A stretch of DNA of 64,000 nucleotides from Leptothrix cholodnii SP-6 (GTDB lineage Bacteria; Pseudomonadota; Gammaproteobacteria; Burkholderiales; Burkholderiaceae_C), in contig NC_010524.1 in the NCBI RefSeq assembly GCF_000019785.1, forward strand, positions 3,460,001 to 3,524,000. The letters are read 5' to 3'. The notes below the pieces were generated by a model, which was not told the DNA's origin, did not search any database, and saw nothing but the letters and a program-made list of their open reading frames with translations. Shown here one piece after another: positions 35,456 to 43,640 of the stretch. Numbering within the stretch: position 1 is the first letter of the stretch; every line of letters begins with the position of its first letter. A program made the position numbers and the translations under genes.

Positions 35456-36745
35456 GTGGCGACAGCACAGATCAAGAGCGACACCGGCTTGCGGGCCGAA
35501 CTCAAGGCGATCGTGGACGGCAAGAAGCCGGCGCGGCGCATCGGCGACGGCGGCGGGCTGTACCTGCTGCCGCTGGTCAAGGGCGGCGCCCACGGCTGGC
35601 GGCTCGACTACACCTTCAACGGCAAGCGCAAGACCCTGAGCTTGGGCACCTACCCCGACACCGGCCTGTCTCTGGCCCGCAAGAAAGCCGCCGAAGCGCG
35701 CACGCTGGTGGCCGAAGGCACCGACCCGAGCGAGCACCGCAAGGGCGTCAAGGAAGAGCGCGAGCGCCAGCACCTGGCCGGCCAGGAAGCCGCGCAACGG
35801 GCCGCGGCGGGGCTGGCCGAACCCGGCAGCCTCGAAGCCGTGGCCGCCGACTGGCTGCAGCACCGCGCAGGCGCCTGGACCGAGGGCACGCGGCACAACA
35901 TCGCCGGATCGCTGAAGCGCTACGTGTTCCCCACGCTGGGCCGCCGGCCGGTCGGCGAGATCGCGCCCGGGGAGATCCGCACCTGCGTGCAGCGCATCGA
36001 GGCCAGCGGCGCAGCCGAGACCGCCGGGCGGGTGTTCCAGCGGCTGCGGGCGCTGTACCGCTACGCCGTGGCGCACGAACTGGTAGCGGCTGACCCGACG
36101 TATCCGCTCAAGCCGTCGGAGATCTTCCGGCCACGCGACACCAAGCACCGGCCGGCGATGTCAGCGCAAGAGGCGCCGGCCTTCCTGCGCAAGCTGGCCG
36201 ACTACGGCGGCGACCCGACGGTGCGCAACGCCCTGTTGTTGCTGGTGTTGACGGCCGTTCGGCCTGGCGAGCTGCGGGCCGCAGAGTGGACCGAGATCGA
36301 CGAAGCCGCCGCGCTGTGGCGCATCCCGGCGGCGCACATGAAGATGAAGGCCGAACACCTGGTGCCGCTGTCGGTGCAGGCCCTGGCCGTGCTGGAAGAG
36401 ATGCGGGCGCTGACCGGCACGCAGGCGCTGATCTTCCCGAGCCCGTTCTACCCGGGCCGCCCGTTCAGCGAGAACACCATGAACAGCGCGCTGGCCCGCA
36501 TGGGCTACAAGGGCGAGGCCACCGCCCACGGCATGCGCACCCTGTTCAGCACCAGCGCCAACGAGGCCGGCCACCGAGGTGACGTGATCGAACGCCAGCT
36601 GGCCCACGAGGAACGCGACGACGTGCGCGGCGCCTACAACCGGGCCGAATACATGGCAGAGCGTCGCCGGCTGATGACCTGGTGGGGCGAGCGTGTGGAC
36701 AGCATGCGGCGCGGTGCCGAGGTCATCCCCTTCAAGGCCGCCTGA
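35456..36745 (+). CDS. int: P4-type tyrosine integrase
   Basis: A 429-residue tyrosine recombinase starting with GTG at 35456, with GGGGG upstream. The N-terminal DUF4102-type domain (RIGDGGGLYLLPLVKGGAHGW, then KTLSLGTYP) is followed by a SAM-like core-binding domain and the catalytic domain: Arg269 in TAVRPGEL, Lys296 or Lys298 in HMKMKAEH, His358-x-x-Arg361, His384 in LAHEE and the tyrosine in AYNRAEY (394, or 399). All catalytic positions are present, so it is probably active. Enzymes of this family insert at tRNA 3' ends, matching the tRNA-Arg junction 190 bases upstream. Confidence 0.95.
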   Translation: MATAQIKSDTGLRAELKAIVDGKKPARRIGDGGGLYLLPLVKGGAHGWRLDYTFNGKRKTLSLGTYPDTGLSLARKKAAEARTLVAEGTDPSEHRKGVKEERERQHLAGQEAAQRAAAGLAEPGSLEAVAADWLQHRAGAWTEGTRHNIAGSLKRYVFPTLGRRPVGEIAPGEIRTCVQRIEASGAAETAGRVFQRLRALYRYAVAHELVAADPTYPLKPSEIFRPRDTKHRPAMSAQEAPAFLRKLADYGGDPTVRNALLLLVLTAVRPGELRAAEWTEIDEAAALWRIPAAHMKMKAEHLVPLSVQALAVLEEMRALTGTQALIFPSPFYPGRPFSENTMNSALARMGYKGEATAHGMRTLFSTSANEAGHRGDVIERQLAHEERDDVRGAYNRAEYMAERRRLMTWWGERVDSMRRGAEVIPFKAA

Positions 36746-37067
36746 TCGCCCGCCCTGCGCCCCTGGTGCCCTGCTGCTGCGGCACCTGAGCACACCACCC
36801 CCACGCACACCACCAGCCCGGCCATGAGCCGGGGTTCGTCCATCTGGCTGCGTGTGCCTGGCCAGGTGCTGCGGTGTGCGCCTGCGGGTGTGTTCGGCCA
36901 TGCCAGTGACCCGGGCCGCAGGGGGGCGGCGCGGCGGCTACTTCTTCGCGCGACGTTTGGCGGTGGCACGTCGACTCGCACCAGCGACAACACGCACGCG
37001 AGCGCCTGGTCGGTGCTGCGCGGGCCTGTTGGCGTGCCGGAAATCTGGCCGGCGTGCACGCAGCAGT

Positions 37068-37182
37068 GGGAACACCGGGAACACGGCGGGCGAATCGGCC
37101 GCAGAACAAGCAACGGCGCGGGTTTGCGCCAGATTGGCCAAGTGGGAACAGGACCGGGAACAGATCGGGAACAGCGGGAACA
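37068..37182. repeat. GGGAACA repeat cluster A (six copies)
   Basis: GGGAACA starts at 37068, 37077, 37144, 37156, 37167 and 37176, all in the same orientation, with 9- to 12-base spacing within each subgroup. A second cluster of the same heptamer lies at 41693-41791. Spacing near one helical turn suggests protein binding, iteron-like or operator-like. Confidence 0.7.
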
Positions 37183-37628
37183 ACATAGAGATGAGAGAGA
37201 GGAGACTCCATCACATCAACTTCTTCTGTTCGGCCTTCGTCACCATGGTTTCGGCTGGGCGAGCCGATCAGCAAAAATAGCTTTCGACTATGACTGGTAC
37301 CAGGGGCGGGTCGAATCTCTGTGCCCCCATACCCGGAAACCGACTGGTTAACCAGATTCTTGCGCGCGCGGGTTTCTGGGGTGGGGGGGTCGATTGATGC
37401 AGGCTATGAAGCAACTCACCAACACCTCGTGCCAAGCCCACCCGGATTGATGCCGCGCGCTGGCGTCAGCAGCACTCGATCGCAAGCCCGAAGCCCTGGC
37501 GCCGAGCATTTGCACGTCTGCGGAAACTCGGCGCGATTGAGCATCCCCGTGCCCCGCCAAACCGGGCGGCGCGGGTGTTGTTGCCGATCTTGTGCAGGCG
37601 CCTGCAATCGGTGGGCATCACGGCCGAC

Positions 37629-37925
37629 GGCTCGCCCGCCTGATCGAGCTCAATGCCCACGCCGCCAGCCAGCTGCTGCCCGTCTGCTGGTGCACCTGGT
37701 CGGCGTCGAGCTGATGCCCGCATCGTCGGCACCGCCGCCAGCGCCACGGACGGCACGTGTTCGCCTTCAACGCCGTGCCCCTGGCCAGGCCATCGGCTCG
37801 CCGCCTGGTCGCGCTCGATGCCCATGCCGCCGGCCAGCTGCTGCCCTGCTGCTGGTGCACCTGGTCGACGTTAAGCTGATGCCGGCCACGTCGACGCCGA
37901 TACCACCAGCGGTCGGTTATCCCGC
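37629..37925. repeat. Imperfect direct repeat, two units, 165-bp period
   Basis: Two ~130-bp units start near 37629 and 37795. In one frame both read AHAA(S/G)QLLP followed by CWCTWS and a TGA stop, in register 165 bases (55 codons) apart. They look like duplicated copies of the tail of a lost gene. No family was recognised. Confidence 0.6.
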
Positions 37926-38071
37926 CTGGTGGCTCAGTCGATGAGCCACCAGAAAAGCCGGTGCGACAATGAAGCGTCGCGCCAGGCTGTGATTGATCCC
38001 CACGGCTTGCCCAGTGCCCCCGCTGGGTGGCGCGGCGCCTTCGGGCGGGGGCGTGCGCATGGGGGCATGCG

Positions 38072-38656
38072 ATGGCTGAAGACGAATCTTCACCTGCGGG
38101 GCTGGCCGGCGCTCTGGTGCATGGGCCAGGCCGCTACGAATGGTCTGCTGCTCGCTTGGTAGAGCGATTGAAATCGTTGCGATCGTCAGGCTATACGCCT
38201 ATGCCGACCAGAAATGGACTCCGTGAAATCGCCGAAAAGCTCGGCGAGGTGGTGTCTTTCCTTGAGCTGGACGGCATCGTGCAATCCGAGATAGAGGATG
38301 CGCACGGCGAACTGTTCGGCGAGACGGGCGAGGCCCAATGGACGGCCTACGGATCGACCCTGAGACAGATGCGCGAACTGCTGGAAAGCATCGACTACGC
38401 GGAATCACGCCTACCAAATTCGCGCCAACGCTCTGCGTTACCGTTCGCTGCCGATGTCTTTGTGTTCTTGCGTTTCCGTTTCGGCTTCGCGCAACCGATG
38501 TTGACCGATGACGGTCCGGACGTACGTGAGTTCGAGTCGATCTGTACCAGGGCTGGAATTGTCTTGTCGAGAACCGCACTTCGTGGCGCGCTTTCAAAAG
38601 CGCGGAAGGCGTTCGATCCGTTTCTTTTCCATTCATGGCAGGACGACTTTGTCTAG
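38072..38656 (+). CDS. Hypothetical island protein
   Basis: A 194-residue protein if started at the ATG at 38072 (MAEDESSPAGLAGALVHG); the frame opens at 38027. Composition is protein-like, with charged helical stretches (EIAEKLGEVVSFLELDGIVQSEIEDAHGE and RQMRELLESIDYAESRL) and an aromatic-rich segment FVFLRFRFGFAQ. The DNA is visibly less GC-rich than the flanking chromosome and third positions are more relaxed, which suits transferred DNA. I recognise no family. It is a cargo gene between the integrase and AlpA; function unknown. Confidence 0.6.
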   Translation: MAEDESSPAGLAGALVHGPGRYEWSAARLVERLKSLRSSGYTPMPTRNGLREIAEKLGEVVSFLELDGIVQSEIEDAHGELFGETGEAQWTAYGSTLRQMRELLESIDYAESRLPNSRQRSALPFAADVFVFLRFRFGFAQPMLTDDGPDVREFESICTRAGIVLSRTALRGALSKARKAFDPFLFHSWQDDFV

Positions 38657-38757
38657 GTTAATTTGCCATCCGGTTTGAGGTGCGCAAGTTAACGTTTCTT
38701 TCCGCCAACGCTTAGGAAGAATGGCTCTTGATCCTCAGAAGGAACAAGGAAGCCACG

Positions 38758-38970
38758 ATGGAATCACGCCTGACGCCCACCACCGCCGGTAGCCTGGAAA
38801 CGGCCCGGCCCCCCGGACCGGCCGAACCGCCGATTCAAGTCACCCTGTCAGATGCGCAGATGTCTCGCGTGAAGCGAGCCGAGCGCCTCTTACGGTTGGA
38901 GGCCGTTGAATTGCTCACCGGGCTGAAGAAAAGCTCTCTGTATGCACTGGCGAAAGACGAGCCTTTGTCA
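38758..38970 (+). pseudogene. AlpA-like regulator, 3' part removed by IS insertion
   Basis: Starting at the ATG at 38758 (AAGGAAG upstream), the product reads through a variable ~45-residue lead into AERLLRLEAVELLTGLKKSS and LYALAKDEPLS, the helix-turn-helix of AlpA/excisionase-type regulators. The gene is cut at 38970 by the left end of the IS; translation would continue 19 codons into IS DNA and stop at 39027. The C-terminal AlpA segment normally following the helix is missing. AlpA controls integrase or excision in P4-type islands, so its loss would affect mobility. Confidence 0.7.
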
Positions 38971-38999
38971 TGGTCTAATTTTCCCGGACACCTCGATAG

Positions 39000-40207
<1,208 letters not shown>

Positions 40208-40210
40208 CCA

Positions 40211-40580
40211 GCACACCTGGTGCAACCGGGCGATGGACGATCACCGACCTAACACCGCGTTGCGGGCCGGCTTCAAGCGGTTCGTGGATGAGCAAGGCCA
40301 CCCGGTGAAGTTCGACAGCGCCACCGACTACAGCGACGCCCGCGCGCCAGTGGGGGGCCGCAGCACGGATTCCAGCCTGGTCGAGTACCTCGTGTTCCCG
40401 GAAGCCTTCAAGACCGAGCTGTGCAAGGGGCTGGATTCCGGCTTCGTGGCGGGCGTGCTCAGGGATGCCGGCTGCCTGAAGCACGAAAAAGGGCGGCTGA
40501 CCAACAACCAGCGGCTTCCGGGCATGGCCCTGACGCGGGTGTTTCACATCCTGCCGACGATCTTTGCCGATGTCGATTGA
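40211..40580 (+). pseudogene. C-terminal remnant of a DUF927-type (phage/plasmid helicase-like) protein
   Basis: Beyond the IS right end the frame ending at 40580 reads MDDHRPNTALRAGFKRFVDE and later SSLVEYLVFPEAFKTELCKG, then AGVLRDAGCLKHEKGRLTNN and a final LTRVFHILP. This resembles the C-terminal end of DUF927 proteins of phages and satellites, in which a Lys/Arg-rich 'PxxFK ... G ... VL ... GxLxxxxGRLT' pattern closes the protein. The N-terminal several hundred residues are absent, so no functional product is expected. It marks where the element's replication gene stood. Confidence 0.6.
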
Positions 40581-40628
40581 AGCCGGCGCACGGCATCCAA
40601 CCCACACACCACCTGAAAGGAACGATCC

Positions 40629-41099
40629 ATGTTCAAGGCCACCCCTCGCGGGATTCCCGAGCTGAAACAAGCCCTGCGCGATTTGATGAAGGAGCAACGC
40701 AGCGCGACCCGCGCGGCTCTGTACCGTGCCGCACAAGTGATCCGCGATGACGCAAAACTTCGGGCCCCGGTTCTGTCGGTCCCGATCAGGAACAAGAAGG
40801 GCGGCTTGAAGCGAAAGCCGGGCACCGTGAAGAAGGCGATAGGCATCACGCAACTCAAGCCCCAGTCGGGATTGTTGCGGGCAGCGGTTCGTGTGCGGCC
40901 GGCTCCACCAGCGAAGCGGGGCGCCAACAGTCCGCATGACCCGTTCTACTGGAAGTTTCTCGAATTGGGCACGAGCAAGATGAGGCCGCGGCCGTTCCTT
41001 CTGCCTGCGGCCCGGAGCCGGTTTGCTGCCGCGGTTCAAGCCTTCGAGGATGAGATTGCCAAGCGCCTGCGCGCGTTCCTTGGGAAAGGGAAGTTGTGA
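40629..41099 (+). CDS. HK97-gp10-like phage head-tail/tail-completion protein
   Basis: A 156-residue protein with AAGGAA upstream of its ATG. The N-terminal helix (LKQALRDLMKEQRSATRAALYRAAQVI) followed by a loop and the C-terminal FYWKFLELGTSKMRPRPFLLPA is the signature of HK97 gp10-like tail-completion proteins. No other virion gene is present in the island, so it is an orphan; satellites often carry one or a few such genes to interfere with or adapt helper-phage particles. It overlaps the next gene by 4 bases. Confidence 0.78.
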   Translation: MFKATPRGIPELKQALRDLMKEQRSATRAALYRAAQVIRDDAKLRAPVLSVPIRNKKGGLKRKPGTVKKAIGITQLKPQSGLLRAAVRVRPAPPAKRGANSPHDPFYWKFLELGTSKMRPRPFLLPAARSRFAAAVQAFEDEIAKRLRAFLGKGKL

Positions 41100-41449
41100 C
41101 CGGTCGGCCCGGCGGGCGGCCCCGTTCAGAATTGAGCCTGGCGGTGATGGACGCGGCCCGGACCCTGATTGCGGAAAGCGGCCCGGTGTCCTGTTGCGAC
41201 ATCGCGGCACGGGTGCCCGGCATCAACCCGGCCGCGCCGTCTGAAATGAGACAGGTCCGCTGGACGGTCGAGAACCTGAGTCGCTCGGGTGAACTGGTGA
41301 AGGCCGGCACCCGGACGGTGAACCGCGGGCGCAAGCCGCATCGTCTGTACCTGGTGGGCGATCCCCATGGACCGAAGCCCGAGCGCGACAAGGCCCGCAG
41401 CGGCGCAGCACTGGCCGAAATGTTGGCGGCGTGGGATCGGATCCTGTAA
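41096..41449 (+). CDS. Small predicted winged-helix DNA-binding protein
   Basis: A 117-residue protein whose GTG start overlaps the gp10-like stop (GTGA). It has VMDAARTLIAESGPVSCCDIAARVPGINP and then MRQVRWTVENLSRSGELVKAGTRTV and GRKPHRLYLVGD, a helix-turn-helix followed by a beta-wing pattern like that of phage-borne regulators that prepare a terminase-like or replication switch. The exact family is not recognised. Position behind the gp10-like gene suggests co-expression. Confidence 0.6.
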   Translation: MTGRPGGRPRSELSLAVMDAARTLIAESGPVSCCDIAARVPGINPAAPSEMRQVRWTVENLSRSGELVKAGTRTVNRGRKPHRLYLVGDPHGPKPERDKARSGAALAEMLAAWDRIL

Positions 41450-41692
41450 CGCCCGGCCTGCCTGCGTGAACAGGCCGGTGTCAGGCCCGGTCTGAGCCGT
41501 GATGGTGACATGACCTCAACCTGACACCTTGACGGCCCGGGCATCGTGACCAAGCGGTGGTGTCAACGCACACGGGGACGTGGTGAGCGGATGCCGATCG
41601 ACATGCACTGACCCCACGCAAGGGGTCGGCAAACCGCAGAACGGGGCGGTTTTTCCTGATTCCGGCCACGTCCTGCACTTCCCTGGACAAAG

Positions 41693-41791
41693 TGTTCCCG
41701 GTGTTCCCGCACCGGGAACAGCCAGTGGGAACATAAATCACAAGGCGGGACAAGGACTTAGCGCCGTGTTCCCGTTGTTCCCGGTGTTCCC
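41693..41791. repeat. GGGAACA repeat cluster B (seven copies, both orientations)
   Basis: TGTTCCC starts at 41693, 41702, 41767, 41776 and 41785, and GGGAACA at 41714 and 41727. Several are 9 bases apart, and 41702-41720 forms a palindrome (TGTTCCC, five bases, GGGAACA). One more GGGAACA (42004-42010) overlaps the resolvase ribosome site. The same heptamer forms cluster A 4.6 kb away. Confidence 0.7.
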
Positions 41792-41863
41792 ACATGCATT
41801 TACACGGCTGTGAATTCAGAGCGCGCCGAAAACCGCACCGATGCGCGGCCGCCAGGCGCCAAT

Positions 41864-41997
41864 GTGTCAGGCTGGGGTATAGCCCAACATGACACTTTGC
41901 CTTGACACTTTTCACGGCCCCAAAGCGTCCGTCTAGGGTTGCTTTCATATTTTCTTGACACATCCGACAGAAGGTCTAGAGTTCAACCTGACACTTT
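41864..41997. promoter_or_regulatory. Candidate res site upstream of the resolvase
   Basis: GTGTCA (41864) and TGACAC (41890-41895) bound an imperfect 32-bp inverted repeat centred on TATA, suitable as a resolvase crossover site. Further TGACACTTT copies follow at 41903 and 41989, with TGACACA at 41956, plus GTCTAG-GTT-like repeats at 41931 and 41974. Serine resolvases bind three such subsites upstream of their own gene. A TTGACA (41955-41960) may serve as the -35 box. Confidence 0.5.
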
Positions 41998-42012
41998 CGA
42001 CAGGGGAACACC

Positions 42013-42615
42013 ATGAAGACGACACCGACCACGCAAGCCCAGGCAGACGCTGGCCACCGCGTGGGCTACATCCGGGTTTCGAGCGTCGACCAGAACACGA
42101 CCCGTCAGCTTGACGGCCTGGTGCTGCACAAGGTGTTCACCGATCACGCCAGCGGCGGCACGACGAACCGCCCGGCGCTGGCCGAAGCGCTGGCCCATGT
42201 GCGGGCGGGTGACTGCCTGGTGGTCCACTCCATGGATCGGCTCGCCCGCAACCTGGACGATTTGCACCGCATCGTGCGCGAGCTGACCGACCGTGGCGTG
42301 TCGGTCGAGTTCGTCAAGGAAGGGCAGACATTCACCACTGAGGGTGTCAACCCGATGGCCAACCTGATGCTGTCGATGCTGGGCGCGTTTGCCGAGTTCG
42401 AGCGTTCACTGATCCGGGAGCGCCAGCGGGAGGGCATCGCCATCGCGCGCGGGCAGTCCGACAAGTACCGGGGCCGGGCGCCGGCCCTGACCGCGGAGCA
42501 AGCCGCGGATCTGCGCCAGCGCGATGCGGCGCAAGGCGGCAAGGGCCGGGCGGCGCTCGCTCGTGACTTCGGCGTGTCGCGCCAGACGCTGTATCAGTAC
42601 CTGGCGAAGGACTGA
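42013..42615 (+). CDS. Serine recombinase (Tn3-type resolvase/invertase family)
   Basis: A 200-residue small serine recombinase starting MKTTPTTQAQADAG at the ATG at 42013. The catalytic region is VGYIRVSSVDQNTTRQLDG (nucleophile Ser23), followed by HSMDRLARNLDDL, the conserved Arg-rich helix and FAEFERSLIRERQREGIAIA, then a C-terminal helix-turn-helix (GRAALARDFGVSRQTLYQYL). All core residues are present. In a satellite it may resolve dimers or act as a phase switch. The upstream region carries suitable repeats; the next genes encode a toxin-antitoxin pair. Confidence 0.93.
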   Translation: MKTTPTTQAQADAGHRVGYIRVSSVDQNTTRQLDGLVLHKVFTDHASGGTTNRPALAEALAHVRAGDCLVVHSMDRLARNLDDLHRIVRELTDRGVSVEFVKEGQTFTTEGVNPMANLMLSMLGAFAEFERSLIRERQREGIAIARGQSDKYRGRAPALTAEQAADLRQRDAAQGGKGRAALARDFGVSRQTLYQYLAKD

Positions 42616-42628
42616 AGGCCGACCGCAT

Positions 42629-42645
42629 CTAATCCAATGGATTAG
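42629..42645. promoter_or_regulatory. Palindromic operator of the higBA-like pair
   Basis: CTAATCCAATGGATTAG is a perfect 8-base inverted repeat around a single A, ten bases before the toxin start. Its AT-rich sequence stands out from the GC-rich surroundings. Such palindromes are the binding sites of the antitoxin repressor. Confidence 0.65.
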
Positions 42646-42654
42646 ACTGTGCCG

Positions 42655-42990
42655 ATGTTGACCGTTGCCGAGCTGCCCGAATACCAGCGCCGGGCCGCCA
42701 AGCTGCTGCCTGACGAGGATCGCCGGGCCGTGGTCGACTACCTGGCCGCACATCCCCGCGCAGGCGACCTGATCGAAGGCACCGGCGGCGTGCGCAAGCT
42801 GCGATGGGGGCGCGACGGCCGCGGCAAAAGCGGTGGCGTGCGGGTCATCTACTACGTGCACAGCGAGGCCATGCCGTTGTATCTGCTGACGATGTTCGCC
42901 AAGAACGAGCGGGCGAACATCAGCAAGGCAGAACGCAACGAGCTGGCCGGCCTGGTCGATGTGCTGGTGCAAATCTGGTTCGAAAGGTGA
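42655..42990 (+). CDS. RelE/HigB-like toxin
   Basis: A 111-residue RelE/ParE-superfamily protein from the ATG at 42655; a GTG at 42649 would add two residues. LPEYQRRAAKLLPDEDRRAVVDYLA is the N-terminal helix pair, GGVRKLRWGRDGRGKSGGVRVIYYV contains the toxin beta-sheet core with its basic residues, and LLTMFAKNERANISKAERNEL closes the fold. RelE-type toxins cut mRNA on the ribosome. Toxin-before-antitoxin order and a gap of four bases to the HTH gene are the HigBA arrangement. Confidence 0.87.
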   Translation: MLTVAELPEYQRRAAKLLPDEDRRAVVDYLAAHPRAGDLIEGTGGVRKLRWGRDGRGKSGGVRVIYYVHSEAMPLYLLTMFAKNERANISKAERNELAGLVDVLVQIWFER

Positions 42991-42994
42991 AGAC

Positions 42995-43279
42995 ATGAGC
43001 ACGGCATTCGAGAGCATCCGGCAAGGCCTGAAGGAGGCCACCGCCCACGCGCGCGGTGATGCCGCAGGCGTCAAGGTCTACGAACCCACCGCGGTGGACG
43101 TGGCCGCGGTGCGCGCCCGGCTGGGGCTGACGCAAGCCCAGTTCGCGGCCCGCTTCGGGTTTTCTGTGGCGACGCTGCGCCACTGGGAGCGCGGCGACCG
43201 CCGGCCGCAGGGTCCGGCCCTGGTACTGCTGAACCTGATCGAGCGCGAGCCGGCGGCCGTGATGCGGGCGCTTGCCTGA
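42995..43279 (+). CDS. HigA-like antitoxin, XRE-type helix-turn-helix
   Basis: A 94-residue protein starting MSTAFESIRQGLKEATAHARG at the ATG at 42995. The helix-turn-helix reads LGLTQAQFAARFGFSVATLRHWERGDRRPQ, typical of the RHH-lacking HigA/MqsA-like XRE antitoxins that end in LLNLIEREP(A)AVMRAL. It should bind the upstream palindrome and repress the operon while neutralising the toxin. The pair lies at the attR end and would stabilise the island against loss. Confidence 0.88.
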   Translation: MSTAFESIRQGLKEATAHARGDAAGVKVYEPTAVDVAAVRARLGLTQAQFAARFGFSVATLRHWERGDRRPQGPALVLLNLIEREPAAVMRALA

Positions 43280-43344
43280 AGATCGACTAGGATTTCGAAT
43301 CGCTGGCCTTCTCACCGCTGTTGGTGGGTTGGCGATAAGCTGAC

Positions 43345-43365
43345 GCAGTAACTTTTGCAGTAACT
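43345..43365. promoter_or_regulatory. Right integrase arm-type sites
   Basis: GCAGTAACTTTT (43345-43356) is followed directly by GCAGTAACT (43357-43365), reproducing the 12-bp spacing of the left pair at 35383/35395. The sites lie ~50 bp inside attR. Confidence 0.7.
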
Positions 43366-43400
43366 CGACACTCTTAGACCCGCTCGCCATAGGGAAATGT

Positions 43401-43490
43401 GATTCCTGTCGGCGACCAGAAAAGCGTTCAAGGACGTTCGCCGACGTCCATCAGGCCCGCCCTCTCCCTATGAGCGCGGGCTTTTTTCTT
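43401..43490. repeat. attR: right copy of the tRNA-3'-end repeat
   Basis: The 90-base copy of 35249-35340 lacks two G of the tRNA acceptor stem and carries its own hairpin plus T-run (43455-43487). It is the displaced original chromosomal end of tRNA-Arg with its terminator. Host sequence resumes after ~43490; the 150 bases to the next gene hold nothing recognisable. Confidence 0.9.
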
Positions 43491-43640
43491 CCGGCGCCGA
43501 GCACGCCTGAAATCAAGTTCGGCCGGTTCGCGCCGAAATGACAGCACGCGTCGATTCGATCCGCCGAGTCGATGCCGGACCGCCGTGCGCGAGGCTGACG
43601 CCGCCCGGCATTTCGATCGATGCGTCGCTCCAGGCCCGAC

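Larger units (their letters stand above)
36746..38071. other. 1.3-kb stretch of the island without a convincing gene
   Basis: No frame here has family-like composition; the overlapping frames on both strands (for example 36824-37351 and 37321-37944) are rich in Arg, Pro, Cys and Trp. It contains a cluster of GGGAACA repeats (37068-37182) and an imperfect tandem repeat with internal stops (37629-37925). It looks like decayed or regulatory DNA of the element. Confidence 0.6.
41450..42012. other. 560-bp intergenic stretch with repeats and candidate res site
   Basis: No gene is seen. The stretch holds GGGAACA cluster B (41693-41791) and, before the resolvase, several TGACACTTT copies and a 32-bp imperfect palindrome. 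It is probably the control and recombination region of the resolvase. Confidence 0.6.

Noticed and set aside
37068..37182. GGGAACA repeats as a CRISPR array
   Set aside because: The units are only 7 bases with 2-5-base gaps; there are no 25-40-base repeats, unique spacers or cas genes.
36824..37351. Open frames in the island after the integrase
   Set aside because: Trp/Arg/Gly/Cys-rich with no family resemblance; the repeats there are better explained as non-coding.
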